A stretch of DNA of 64,000 nt from Flavonifractor sp. AGMB03687 (GTDB lineage: Bacteria; Bacillota; Clostridia; Oscillospirales; Oscillospiraceae): NCBI RefSeq assembly GCF_017811815.1, contig NZ_JADKZI010000007.1:62001-126000 (forward strand), in the 5' to 3' direction. This document shows positions 1 to 8,142 of the stretch, piece by piece. The notes under the pieces were generated by a model, which saw only the letters and a list, made by a program, of their open reading frames with translations, was not told where the DNA came from and did not search any database. Both the position numbers and the translations under genes were made by a program. Numbering within the stretch: position 1 is the first letter of the stretch; the number at the start of each line of letters is the position of its first letter.

Positions 1-742
1 AGCCCGTAGTGCCGGAAATCATCTCAAAGCTGTCTCCCGCAGGCTGCTTTCTGGTGTGGTGGACGATCAGGGCGCAGACACCATAACGGTCAGCAAATTG
101 TTTCAGTCTGCCGATTACCTCATAGTCGCTGGAGTAACTGTAACTGTCGCTCACCGCTTCCCGGACTTTTTGTAGGGTATCCACGATAATCAGCTTGGTT
201 TCACCGTGTTCCCGAACGAACTTTTCCAGCTGTTCATCCAGGCCACCGCCGATCATTTTAGCGTTGGTGGCGAAGTGGAGGGAGCTTGTCCCCTCCACTC
301 CGAACATTCGGAACATCCGGCGCTGCAACCGGCTCTCATCATCTTCTAGGGCAAGATAGAGCACGGTTCCCTGATGGACTTTGTAGCCCCACAGGTCTTG
401 CCCGGTACTGATATGGTGGGCGATTTGCGCCACCAGGAAAGACTTGCCGATTTTGGGCGCTCCGGCAAGGATGTACGCTCCTGTATAGAGCAGGTTCTCA
501 ATCACCGCAGACTTGCCCTCGAACACATTGTCCATCAGCTCGTCCAGGGTCACAGTATGCAGATAGGCCGGGTCACTCATGCGGCGCATTTTCCGGTAAA
601 GTTCCTCCAAATCTCTTTCGGGGGAATTGCTTTTTTCGTCTGAATCTGGTATAGTGGTCTTGGAATTTTGAGAGATTGACTGCCCATCATCTGCGCCAAC
701 AGATGAACTATGGGCGGTCATTTTCTTTATCTCATCGGTCAT
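1..742 (-). CDS. RepA-like AAA ATPase, partial (C-terminus beyond window)
   Basis: The reading frame opens at an ATG at 742 and runs to the window edge without a stop (about 247 residues seen). After a polar N-terminal tail there is a RecA-fold ATPase core with Walker A GAPKIGKS and a Walker B-like LIIVDT. This matches the RepA/AAA_25 family of hexameric plasmid helicases, which also occur on integrative mobilisable elements. It overlaps the end of the MobC-like gene by 11 bp, so the two are probably co-transcribed and translationally coupled. The likely role is helicase or replication support for the element. Which DNA it acts on cannot be seen here. Confidence 0.85.
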   Translation of the reverse strand, partial: MTDEIKKMTAHSSSVGADDGQSISQNSKTTIPDSDEKSNSPERDLEELYRKMRRMSDPAYLHTVTLDELMDNVFEGKSAVIENLLYTGAYILAGAPKIGKSFLVAQIAHHISTGQDLWGYKVHQGTVLYLALEDDESRLQRRMFRMFGVEGTSSLHFATNAKMIGGGLDEQLEKFVREHGETKLIIVDTLQKVREAVSDSYSYSSDYEVIGRLKQFADRYGVCALIVHHTRKQPAGDSFEMISGTTG

Positions 743-1067
743 AGGCAAAGTCCTCCTGCATCCCGTTCATAATGGTTGCGATCATCTGGATGGTGTCCAG
801 CAGCTCATCGTTTACGCCCTGCCCGGCCTCAATCCGGCGCAGCTCGTCCAGTACGGCGGCCAGCTGGTCCCGCAGGGCCTTGTAAACTCTGGGATTGCCC
901 TGGACCACCACATCCCGGCAAAGCAGCCGCCGGATGATGTAATCCTGCTTGGTCAAGCCGGTGAGCTTCACCGCCGTCTCGATCTGGGTATCCTCTTCCG
1001 GGGAGACCCGAAAAGCCACGGTCTTGTTCCTCCAACGGTTGTGCTTGTCCAAATTCTTTGCTGACAT
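732..1067 (-). CDS. MobC-like ribbon-helix-helix mobilisation protein
   Basis: 111 residues. The N-terminal half (NKTVAFRVSPEEDTQIE, then a KLTGLTKQDYIIRRLL helix) has the basic beta-strand plus helix pattern of MobC/RHH relaxosome accessory proteins, followed by a helical C-terminal half. Such proteins bind oriT next to a relaxase. No relaxase is visible, but it could lie beyond the left edge. The gene follows the integrase by 2 bp and overlaps the RepA-like gene. A plain RHH repressor is the alternative. Confidence 0.65.
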   Translation of the reverse strand: MSAKNLDKHNRWRNKTVAFRVSPEEDTQIETAVKLTGLTKQDYIIRRLLCRDVVVQGNPRVYKALRDQLAAVLDELRRIEAGQGVNDELLDTIQMIATIMNGMQEDFAYDR

Positions 1068-1069
1068 TT

Positions 1070-2143
1070 TTAATTGCCCCTTTCCATGTTTAATTTATCC
1101 GCCATTTCCGCCTGCTTGGACGGAAACAGGTGCGCATAATTGTAGGTGATGTCAATGCTCTCATGGCCCACCCGGTCCGCGATGGCCGTGGCAGAGAATC
1201 CCATGTCAATCAGAAGCGACACCGCGCTATGACGAATATCGTGGATTCTGATGCGCGGCACCCCGGCTTCTTTGGCTCCCCGGTCCATCTCCCGGTGGAG
1301 ATAGCTCTTGGTGACGGTAAACATCCGGTCATCCGGCCCGATGCCGTAAAGCATCTTGATGTAATCCTGGATTTCCTCGGCCAGAAACTGCGGCATGGTA
1401 ATGACCCGATTGCTCTTTTCCGTCTTGGGGGTGGTAATCAAGTCCTGGCCGTTCAGCCGCTGATAGGACTTGTTGATGGTAACGGTACACTTCTCGAAGT
1501 CAAAGTCCGCCGGGGTCAGGGCCAGCAGCTCCCCCTCCCGGATACCGCACCAATAGAGCATCTCGAAGGCGTAGAAAGACAGCGGTTTATCCATCATCAC
1601 ATCGGCAAATTTCAGGTACTGTTCCTTGGTCCAGAACATCATCTCCCGGTTTTTCTTCTTGCCCATGCTGCCTGCCTTCTTGCAGGGATTCTCTCGGAGG
1701 TTGTAGTACCGAACCGCGTGGTTGAAGATGGCGCTGAGCTGGTTATGAACCGTCTTGAGATACACAGGCGAGTAGGGCTTACCGTTCTCGTCTTTGTGGT
1801 TCAGCATCTCATTCTGCCAGGTGATGATCTGCTGGGCAGTGATGTTGCACATTTTCAGCCTGCCGAAGTAGGGCAGCAGCTTGGTACGGATAATGTGATC
1901 CTTGGTGGCCCAGGTGTTTTCCTTGAGCCGGGTTTTCATATCCGCTGTGTAGAGGTCCACAAAGCTCCTGAAGGTCATGTCCAGATCAGCGCTGGTCTTG
2001 TTGAGCTGTTCGCGCTCCCAGGCCTGTGCCTCCCGTTTGGTCTTGAAGCCCCGCTTCTGGGTCTGCTTGCGCTCGCCGTTCCAATCGGTGTAGCGGTAGA
2101 CCGCCCGCCAGGTGTTGGTCTTTCCTTCCTTGTAGACTGCCAT
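1070..2143 (-). CDS. Tyrosine integrase of the guaA-linked element
   Basis: 357 residues from the ATG at 2143, which follows the stop of the excisionase-like gene by 2 bp. The same frame is open further upstream, but that part is a shadow of the upstream gene. The order is an N-terminal AP2-like arm-binding region (VYRYTDWNGERK), a SAM-like core-binding domain, and a C-terminal catalytic domain with Arg in GIREGEL, His-x-x-Arg in HDIRHSAV, the later His in GHES and the nucleophile Tyr in ITYNYAHL. All catalytic residues are present, so the enzyme should be active. It is expected to integrate and excise the element next to guaA. Confidence 0.92.
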   Translation of the reverse strand: MAVYKEGKTNTWRAVYRYTDWNGERKQTQKRGFKTKREAQAWEREQLNKTSADLDMTFRSFVDLYTADMKTRLKENTWATKDHIIRTKLLPYFGRLKMCNITAQQIITWQNEMLNHKDENGKPYSPVYLKTVHNQLSAIFNHAVRYYNLRENPCKKAGSMGKKKNREMMFWTKEQYLKFADVMMDKPLSFYAFEMLYWCGIREGELLALTPADFDFEKCTVTINKSYQRLNGQDLITTPKTEKSNRVITMPQFLAEEIQDYIKMLYGIGPDDRMFTVTKSYLHREMDRGAKEAGVPRIRIHDIRHSAVSLLIDMGFSATAIADRVGHESIDITYNYAHLFPSKQAEMADKLNMERGN

Positions 2144-2145
2144 GA

Positions 2146-2340
2146 TTAGCCCTCCTTTTCCGTTTTGCCGTAGCAAAACTTCTCCATGAAAAAGTTTCGG
2201 TTGACCCGCCCGGAGATGGTCAGATAGCCCTTCTCCCGGAGTTCGGCGTTGAGCTTGTGGATCACCTTGTAGGCGTGGGACTTGGAGATGCCCAGCTCCT
2301 GGGCCACTTCCTGCACGCGCATAAAGTTTTGTGCCTGCAT
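2146..2340 (-). CDS. Excisionase-like small HTH protein
   Basis: 64 residues. A MerR/Xis-type helix-turn-helix (VQEVAQELGISKSHAYKVIH) is followed by a basic wing (RVNRNFF). Small HTH proteins placed directly before a tyrosine integrase usually act as directionality factors or integrase regulators. It is the first gene of the xis-int-mobC-repA transcript and lies about 170 bp downstream of the consensus promoter at 2506-2534. Confidence 0.7.
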   Translation of the reverse strand: MQAQNFMRVQEVAQELGISKSHAYKVIHKLNAELREKGYLTISGRVNRNFFMEKFCYGKTEKEG

Positions 2341-2479
2341 TGAAAATACCTTCCTTTCTTCGTTGATGACTGCTTCGGATGGATGTTGTGTTCCATAAAT
2401 GCCTCCTCACTTTCGTCCGCCACTTTCTTCCCGGATGTATAACCAGCGTTTGCGGCAGTTCTTTTTTATTTATTGGTTC

Positions 2480-2534
2480 TAAGCTATTATGCTTAGTCTA
2501 TTGTCATTATACTAAGCATAATAGCTTATGTCAA
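2480..2534 (-). promoter_or_regulatory. Consensus promoter with palindromic operator (xis-int transcript)
   Basis: On the minus strand TTGACA (2534-2529) and TATAAT (2511-2506) are separated by exactly 17 bp. That spacer is the 17-bp arm CTAAGCATAATAGCTTA (2512-2528), which is repeated as a perfect inverted copy at 2480-2496. A partial copy, ACTAAGCA, lies at 2587-2594 in front of the divergent repressor gene. The layout implies tight repression of integrase and excisionase by the product of the gene at 2643. No gene is seen in 2341-2642, which holds only this regulatory region. Confidence 0.85.
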
Positions 2535-2642
2535 TCGGAGTACGCAAAATAAATTAAATAAAATTGTTTAGTATTCCCTTGACTTTACTAAGCATTTCTG
2601 CTACGCTTTTCTTAAAGACAACCAACGATTGGAGTGTATGAT

Positions 2643-3164
2643 ATGGCGATTGGCGAACGGATTCACTTTTTCCGTCTCCTGCGGGGGATGACACAAAAAT
2701 ATCTTGGTATGGCGCTGGGCTTCCCGGAGAAGTCTGCCGATGTGCGCCTCGCGCAGTACGAAACAGGGTCAAGAACCCCTAAAGCAGACCTGACTGCCGC
2801 CCTGGCCCAGGTACTGGATGTCTCACCCCATGCACTCTCTGTCCCGGACATAGACTCCTATGTAGGGCTCATGCACACCCTGTTTACCCTGGAGGACAAC
2901 TACGGGCTCAAGATCAGCGAGATGGATGGAGAAGTCTGCTTGAAGGTTGATGTGCGGAAGAGCAAGGACGCCGCCCGGCTGCATGAGATGCTCTGTTCCT
3001 GGCAACAGGCCGCTGCCATGCTGGAGGCGGGCGAAATTTCCAAAGAAGATTACGACAAGTGGCGCTACCACTATCCGGAGTTTGATAGGACTCAAAAGAA
3101 GACAAAGACGCTATCGCAAGAACTCAGCAATATCATGGTGGAAGCTTTAAAAGATGAAAAATAA
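2643..3164 (+). CDS. XRE-family repressor of the element
   Basis: 173 residues from the ATG at 2643, with GGAG at 2631-2634; a GTG at 2634 overlaps that ribosome binding site and is less likely. The N-terminal Cro/CI helix-turn-helix (RIHFFRLLRGMTQKYLG through YETGSRTPKADL) is followed by a C-terminal helical region probably used for dimerisation or sensing. It is divergent from xis-int and faces the inverted repeats at 2480-2528, so it is the obvious candidate for the lysogeny-type switch. No catalytic Ser/Lys peptidase dyad of LexA/CI type is apparent. Confidence 0.8.
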   Translation: MAIGERIHFFRLLRGMTQKYLGMALGFPEKSADVRLAQYETGSRTPKADLTAALAQVLDVSPHALSVPDIDSYVGLMHTLFTLEDNYGLKISEMDGEVCLKVDVRKSKDAARLHEMLCSWQQAAAMLEAGEISKEDYDKWRYHYPEFDRTQKKTKTLSQELSNIMVEALKDEK

Positions 3165-3183
3165 CTATAAGGAGTGCTCTTAG

Positions 3184-3789
3184 ATGGTAGAGGCTTTAAC
3201 ACTAACAAGGCTTCACGAAGAAGTCCGCGAACGCTATGCCCATGATGAACAATGTGTTGTTGGCATTATGATGGCACGATACGATTTAGGCGTGACAAAG
3301 GACATAGTTGAGCAAAACTATCAGTATTGGCACCGCAATACTAGAAAGTACTTTGATGTGTTTTGGGCTGGATATGGTGCATATTTACCCCCAAGTGATG
3401 AGTCTTTAACTAAAACGATACTTAAATTTCCCGGTAATACTCAAAGAGCATACTTTGACCTGGATGCATTCATTGAAATCAAAGACCAGTTTAATGAGTA
3501 CTTTAGCTCTCCTTATGAAGACAAACTTCAACTAATTCTTGTAAACTATCGCAACGGCCAATTACATTTTAGTGAATCTCTAAAAATTGACTTAGAAGAA
3601 AACCTTGACCCAAACTACGCAAAAATACGAAAAATAATGGAATTTGTAACTAATGAATGCCGTTCAGAATATGAGGTAGCTCCAATTGCCAAAAAGTTAA
3701 AATTAGGAAAATTGAAGGATACTTTTAAAGGCATTACTTTAAGCGATGTAATCAATGCAGCCATAGGAATTGCAGGACTAACAGTTTAA
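3184..3789 (+). CDS. Unknown AT-rich cargo protein
   Basis: 201 residues. The ribosome binding site GGAG lies 9-10 bases before the ATG at 3184. I do not recognise the family. The protein is soluble, charged and rich in aromatics (QNYQYWHRNTRKYF), with a hydrophobic C-terminus (INAAIGIAGLTV). Its base composition is clearly more AT-rich than its neighbours, which indicates separate acquisition. It is probably co-transcribed with the repressor and ends at a strong terminator. The position next to the repressor near the element end is typical of cargo (defence, toxin or superinfection functions), but no motif proves this. Confidence 0.55.
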   Translation: MVEALTLTRLHEEVRERYAHDEQCVVGIMMARYDLGVTKDIVEQNYQYWHRNTRKYFDVFWAGYGAYLPPSDESLTKTILKFPGNTQRAYFDLDAFIEIKDQFNEYFSSPYEDKLQLILVNYRNGQLHFSESLKIDLEENLDPNYAKIRKIMEFVTNECRSEYEVAPIAKKLKLGKLKDTFKGITLSDVINAAIGIAGLTV

Positions 3790-3797
3790 TATGATGC

Positions 3798-3843
3798 AAA
3801 AAAAGAGCTAACTGACTAATCAAAATCAGTTAGCTCTTTTTTT
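3798..3843 (+). terminator. Intrinsic terminator
   Basis: An 18-bp inverted repeat (AAAGAGCTAACTGA paired with TCAGTTAGCTCTTT plus flanking A/T) with a 10-nt loop and a T-run. It ends the repressor-cargo transcript and, because of the A-run on the other side, can act in both directions. Confidence 0.85.
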
Positions 3844-3860
3844 ATGAATAATGAAAAAGT

Positions 3861-3950
3861 GTTGCCAAATCGTTGCCACGGATGGCCTTAACCTCTAAAA
3901 AAACCAGTTATATCAGGCTTTTCCGAGTCTCTGAAATCATTCCCATTCGA
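3861..3950. other. Element end / attachment junction at guaA 3' end
   Basis: Two direct copies of GTTGCCA (3861-3867 and 3872-3878), 11 bp apart, look like integrase arm-type sites. The junction with the chromosome should lie at the last codons of guaA (3937-3950, encoding TIEWE-stop). The guaA 3' end is an established integration hotspot for genomic islands. The partner att site would be beyond the left edge, so the exact core cannot be confirmed here. Confidence 0.5.
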
Positions 3951-5226
3951 TGGTCCCCGTGGGCTTGGGCGTCAGGTCAAAGAGCACCCGGTTGACCCCC
4001 TTCACCTCATGGGTGATGCGGTCTGTAATGTGCTGCAGCAGGGCAAAGGGCACATCCTCCACAGTGGCAGTCATAGCATCCACGGTGTTCACCGCCCGGA
4101 TGATCACCGGCCACTCGTCGGCCCGCTTGCCGTCCCGGACGCCTACGCTCTTGATGTCGGGGATGGCGGTAAAGTACTGCCACACCTTGCCCTCCAGGCC
4201 GTTCTTGGCAAATTCCTCCCGCAGGATCGCGTCAGACTCCCGCACCGCCTCCAGGCGATCCCGGGTAATGGCCCCCAGGCAGCGCACGCCCAGGCCAGGG
4301 CCGGGGAAGGGCTGCCGGTAAACCATGTTGTCGGGCAGGCCCAGGGCCTTGCCGCAGGCACGCACCTCGTCCTTGAAGAGCATCTTCAGGGGCTCCACCA
4401 GCTCAAAGTCCAGATCCTCCGGCAGGCCGCCCACGTTGTGGTGGCTCTTCACCGCCTTCACAGTCTTGGTGCCCGACTCAATGATGTCGGGGTAGATGGT
4501 GCCCTGCCCCAGGAAGGAGATACCCTCCAGCTTCCGAGCCTCCTCCTCAAAGACGCGGATAAACTCGCCGCCGATGATCTTGCGCTTCTGCTCCGGATCG
4601 GCCACGCCGGCCAGCTTGTCCAGGAAACGGTCCACCGCATCCACATAGACCAGATTGGCGTCCATCTCATGGCGGAACACCTGGACCACCTGCTCAGGCT
4701 CACCCTTGCGCAGCAGGCCGTGGTTGACGTGGACGCAGGTCAGCTGCTTGCCGATGGCCTTGATAAGCAGAGCAGCCACAACGGAGGAGTCCACACCGCC
4801 GGACAGGGCCAGCAGTACCTTCTTATCGCCTACCTGACGGCGGATCAGCTCAATCTGATCAGCGATAAAGTTTTCCATGTTCCAGTTGGCTTCTGCGCCG
4901 CACATGCCAAAAATAAAGTTGGACAGGGCCTGCTTCCACACCTCGTCGTCCTCCGGCCAGGGGGCATCCCCCTTGTGGTCCACCAGCAGCACCGGCAGGT
5001 CACAGTTATAAATCTCCTTGGACACGTCGATCTCCGCACCGTCTACCACACGGTTGGGACCGCCATTGAGGATGATACCCTTTACGTTGGGCAGAGCCTG
5101 TACCTCTGCCAGGGTGATATCGTGGGGGTGAATCTCGCTGTAAACGCCCAGTGCACGGACTTCCCGGGCGATTTTGGCATTTTCTTTGCTGCCAAGGTCC
5201 AGAATCAGAATCATGTCCTGCTTCAT
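3937..5226 (-). CDS. guaA: GMP synthase with a collapsed glutaminase domain
   Basis: Start at ATG 5226, preceded by GGGGAGG. 429 residues against about 510-525 for normal GuaA. The ATP pyrophosphatase (SGGVDS, residues 142-147) and the C-terminal dimerisation domain are complete and end in the usual TIEWE. The N-terminal class I glutaminase part keeps its first strands (MILILDLG, GIILNGGP) but jumps from LPVL (77-80) to NFIFGMCGAE (103-112). The nucleophile-elbow Cys (GICYG in other GuaA) and the downstream His and Glu are absent. It should still convert XMP to GMP with free ammonia or a partner glutaminase, but cannot hydrolyse glutamine itself. The promoter has an extended -10 at 5287-5295. 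Confidence 0.93.
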   Translation of the reverse strand: MKQDMILILDLGSKENAKIAREVRALGVYSEIHPHDITLAEVQALPNVKGIILNGGPNRVVDGAEIDVSKEIYNCDLPVLLVDHKGDAPWPEDDEVWKQALSNFIFGMCGAEANWNMENFIADQIELIRRQVGDKKVLLALSGGVDSSVVAALLIKAIGKQLTCVHVNHGLLRKGEPEQVVQVFRHEMDANLVYVDAVDRFLDKLAGVADPEQKRKIIGGEFIRVFEEEARKLEGISFLGQGTIYPDIIESGTKTVKAVKSHHNVGGLPEDLDFELVEPLKMLFKDEVRACGKALGLPDNMVYRQPFPGPGLGVRCLGAITRDRLEAVRESDAILREEFAKNGLEGKVWQYFTAIPDIKSVGVRDGKRADEWPVIIRAVNTVDAMTATVEDVPFALLQHITDRITHEVKGVNRVLFDLTPKPTGTIEWE

Positions 5227-5318
5227 TGCAGTACCTCCCCGTTTCTTCAAAATAGCTGTGCGCGGCCGCCGGCGGCGCTTTTTGACATTATATCACATTT
5301 GTCCCAGCTTGGAAACAC

Positions 5319-5780
5319 TCAGCGGTGCTTGGCCAGCTCTTTCCAGACCGCCTGAGCGATGAGCTCCTGCCCCTCCGGGGAACGCAGGGCCTCCAGCACC
5401 ATGGCCTTGAACTGGTCCTTAGCCTGCTTGCTGGAGAAGAGGGCGTCCAGCATGGTGGCGCCGCCGCTAGAAGCAGGCTCCGCCTTGGGCCGCTTTACGG
5501 CAGGCGTGGGCCGATAGACCGGCTCCTCGTCCGCCGCGCTCAGGCCGCCGCTCATCCAGTCCTCCTGCCGGGTGCGGTCTCCGCTCTCTCCCCGGAGATA
5601 GAACAGGGAGACCCCGAAATAGGACGCCATTTTCTCCTGCTGGTCCTTGGTGGGGGTGGCCCGGCCGGTCTCATATTTCTCAATGGCGTTCTTGGGGAAG
5701 CCCAGCTCCGCCGCCAGGGCGGGACGGGACAGGCCCTTTTCATTACGCAGGGCCTCAATACGCTGTGCCATGGTAACCAT
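5319..5780 (-). CDS. XRE-family transcriptional regulator
   Basis: 153 residues. The N-terminal HTH (RIEALRNEKGLSRPALAAEL through YETGRATPT) is Cro/CI type. It is followed by a Pro/Ala-rich linker and a short helical C-terminal domain (residues about 115-153). GGAGAG stands before the ATG. It lies between the nucleoside-uptake operon and guaA on the same strand. A role in purine control is suggested only by position. Targets are unknown. Confidence 0.75.
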   Translation of the reverse strand: MVTMAQRIEALRNEKGLSRPALAAELGFPKNAIEKYETGRATPTKDQQEKMASYFGVSLFYLRGESGDRTRQEDWMSGGLSAADEEPVYRPTPAVKRPKAEPASSGGATMLDALFSSKQAKDQFKAMVLEALRSPEGQELIAQAVWKELAKHR

Positions 5781-5810
5781 AAATCATCTCTCCTTTTTCT
5801 GATGCAGCAC

Positions 5811-5835
5811 AAAAGGGGCCCTGAGGGCCCCTTTT
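5811..5835 (-). terminator. Terminator of the nucleoside importer operon
   Basis: An 11-bp perfect stem (AAAAGGGGCCC / GGGCCCCTTTT) with a 3-nt loop directly after the stop of the second permease gene. Confidence 0.75.
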
Positions 5836-5848
5836 GTCTGTCTGTACT

Positions 5849-6880
5849 TTACCGCTGACCCTTGTCGTAGGGGATACCTTCCGCCTTGGGCGCTCTGGAC
5901 TTCTTGGAGGTGAAGGCCAGCACGATCAGGGTGATCAGGTAGGGCAGCATCCGATAGAAATGGGGGCTGACGCCGATCTCCGCCAGCAGGAACACGCCGT
6001 CGCCGTTGATGTCGATGCTGGTGTAGGAGGCGGCGATACACTTGAACAGGCCGAACAGCAGGGCCGCACCGGCGATGTTCAGGGGCTTCCAGTTACCGAA
6101 GATCATAACCGCCAGGGCCAGGAAGCCAAAGCCGGCCACCTCACCGGTGGAGGCGCAGTTGGCGGTGGTGAGGGCGTACACAAAGCCGCCCATGCCCGCC
6201 AGGGCGCCGGAAATGGTAGTACCGGCGTAACGCATCTTATACACGTTGATACCCAGGGAGTCGGCAGCCTGGGGATTCTCACCGCAGGAGCGCAGCCGCA
6301 GGCCGAAGCGGGTCTTGTAGAGCAGAATGGACAGCACCACAAACAGGATGATGCAGATATAGGTGGCCAGATAGGTCTTGTCGATGAAGGTGGAGCCGAA
6401 GAAGCCCATATCATCGTTGCGTCCATAGCCGAAGAAGCTCTTCTTGATCATGAACCAGCTGGCTGCATCGCCCTGCGCCATCTGCAGAGTGTTCTGGTTG
6501 GCCACGATGCGGATGAAGAAGAGCACCAGAGCGGGCGCCAGCAGGTTCAGAGCGGTACCACCGATGGTCTGGTCTGCCTTCAGGTTCACCGAGGCGAAGG
6601 AGAGCAGCAGGGAGAAGATAGCACCCAGAATGGCAGCCACCACCATGGCCAGGAGCATGAAGCCCTGCAGGGCCACCCAGTCGCCGGCAGCCTTGGCTTC
6701 CACAAAGAAGCCCGCCTGCTGGCTCAGCCGTACAAAGAGCACACCCGCAAAGGCGCCGAAGATCATAATACCTTCCAGAGCCAGGTTGATGATACCGCTG
6801 CGCTCGGCGAACACGCCGGCCAGAGCCACGATCATCAGCGGAACGGCATAGATCAGGGTCTGTTGGATCAGGAACGTCAT
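5849..6880 (-). CDS. ABC permease, nucleoside uptake (NupQ/YufQ type)
   Basis: 343 residues with about nine hydrophobic membrane segments. The conserved start FAERSGIINLALEGIMIFGA and the central SLGINVYKMRYAG region are typical of BPD_transp_2 permeases paired with BMP lipoproteins. It overlaps the previous permease by 4 bp, forming the second half of a heterodimeric channel. The role is inward transport of purine or other nucleosides driven by the ATPase at 8139-9680. Confidence 0.9.
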   Translation of the reverse strand: MTFLIQQTLIYAVPLMIVALAGVFAERSGIINLALEGIMIFGAFAGVLFVRLSQQAGFFVEAKAAGDWVALQGFMLLAMVVAAILGAIFSLLLSFASVNLKADQTIGGTALNLLAPALVLFFIRIVANQNTLQMAQGDAASWFMIKKSFFGYGRNDDMGFFGSTFIDKTYLATYICIILFVVLSILLYKTRFGLRLRSCGENPQAADSLGINVYKMRYAGTTISGALAGMGGFVYALTTANCASTGEVAGFGFLALAVMIFGNWKPLNIAGAALLFGLFKCIAASYTSIDINGDGVFLLAEIGVSPHFYRMLPYLITLIVLAFTSKKSRAPKAEGIPYDKGQR

Positions 6881-8142
6881 GCCTCACCGCCTCCTTTCTC
6901 CGCTGTGCCGCCATCGTCCGGCGGCGGCACCTGCGGTGTGGAAGCCGCATCCACCTTTGCCGCCTTGTGCTTCTTGCGGCCGCTGATCAGCATACGGATC
7001 ACCAGGGAGAAGGCGCTGAGGTAGACGATGAGAGCAATGATAACGTCGGTGATATACTCGTTGTAGGCCGTCAGATTGGTCATCTGCAGGCCCACGATGT
7101 CCAGCATGGACATAAAGCAGCCGGCGAAGATGACACCGATGGGATGGCTGGCCGCCAGCAGGGCCACGGGGATGCCGTTGAAGCCGGTAGCCGGCAGAGT
7201 CTGGTAGGCCGAGGTCCAGTAGAACTCGGTGTTGCCGGACAGATAGTAGAGAGCGGCAGCCGCGCCGGACAGAGCGCCGGCAATGGCCATGGACAGCACG
7301 ATGTTGCGCTTATCAGCGATGCCCGCGTACCGGGCGGCATGGCGGCTGGCGCCGCAGGCCTTGAGCTGGTAGCCCAGGGTGGTCTTGGTCATCAGGATAT
7401 ACACCAGGATGGCGATGATGATGGCCACCACGATGCCGCCGTTGACCTGGGAGCCGGGGAAGAGCTTGTCCAGCCCCAGCTTGGCGGTCTGCACACCGTT
7501 GAAGGAGGTCTTGTAGATATAGGCCGTCTTGGTGTTCTCCACATGGTTCTGCAGATTCTCAAACAGGCTGCCGTTGTCAAACAGCCAGGTCACCAGGTTG
7601 GCGGCAATCCAGTTGGTCATGATGCAGGCCAACACCTCATTGATGTTGAGGAAGGCCTTCACCAGGCCGGGGATGCAACCCCAGATGGCGCCGGCCAGGC
7701 AGCCGCCCACAAAGGCGATCACCCACACCAGGGGCGCAGGCACCACACTGGTGGGAATGGACAGAGCCAGAATCAGGGTGGCGGCAGTACCCATCAGGTA
7801 CTGGCCGGGGGCACCGATGTTGAACAGGCCTGTCTTGAAGGCCACCGCCACCGACAGACCGGTAAGGATCAGGGGGGTAGCCCGGAAGAGCATATTGCCC
7901 ATATTGGTGGGATTGAAGCCGAAGGTCAGGGCACCCGCCGCGTTGCGGCCTGTGCTGAACAGGCCGCCGAACACCAGCTGAATGCCCTCCAGGGCACCCT
8001 TCAGGCCCAGGTTGGAATTGAAGATACCAACGATGAGGATGATGACCGCGCCCACCGCCATACCGATCAGAATGGCGATCAGAGAGGCCAGCACCGACTT
8101 GGTACTTTCTTTCTGCAACAAGGTGGAACCTTTCTCTTTCAC
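6877..8142 (-). CDS. ABC permease, nucleoside uptake (NupP/YufP type)
   Basis: 421 residues: a short cytoplasmic start, about ten membrane segments, the diagnostic NIGAPGQYLMG and LKACGASRHAARYAGI stretches of the BPD_transp_2 family, and a charged Pro-rich C-terminal tail. It overlaps the ATPase gene by 4 bp upstream and the second permease by 4 bp downstream, so all three are translationally coupled. Confidence 0.9.
   Translation of the reverse strand: MKEKGSTLLQKESTKSVLASLIAILIGMAVGAVIILIVGIFNSNLGLKGALEGIQLVFGGLFSTGRNAAGALTFGFNPTNMGNMLFRATPLILTGLSVAVAFKTGLFNIGAPGQYLMGTAATLILALSIPTSVVPAPLVWVIAFVGGCLAGAIWGCIPGLVKAFLNINEVLACIMTNWIAANLVTWLFDNGSLFENLQNHVENTKTAYIYKTSFNGVQTAKLGLDKLFPGSQVNGGIVVAIIIAILVYILMTKTTLGYQLKACGASRHAARYAGIADKRNIVLSMAIAGALSGAAAALYYLSGNTEFYWTSAYQTLPATGFNGIPVALLAASHPIGVIFAGCFMSMLDIVGLQMTNLTAYNEYITDVIIALIVYLSAFSLVIRMLISGRKKHKAAKVDAASTPQVPPPDDGGTAEKGGGEA

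Noticed and set aside
1130-2149. 339-codon plus-strand frame opposite the first integrase
   Set aside because: Shadow of the integrase, whose catalytic motifs are intact on the minus strand.
5227-5318. Possible guanine riboswitch before guaA
   Set aside because: The leader is only about 60 nt and shows no purine aptamer core.
4009-5355. Long plus-strand open frame opposite guaA (448 codons)
   Set aside because: Shadow of the GC-rich guaA and neighbouring minus-strand genes; low-complexity His/Leu/Gln-rich translation and no ribosome binding site.
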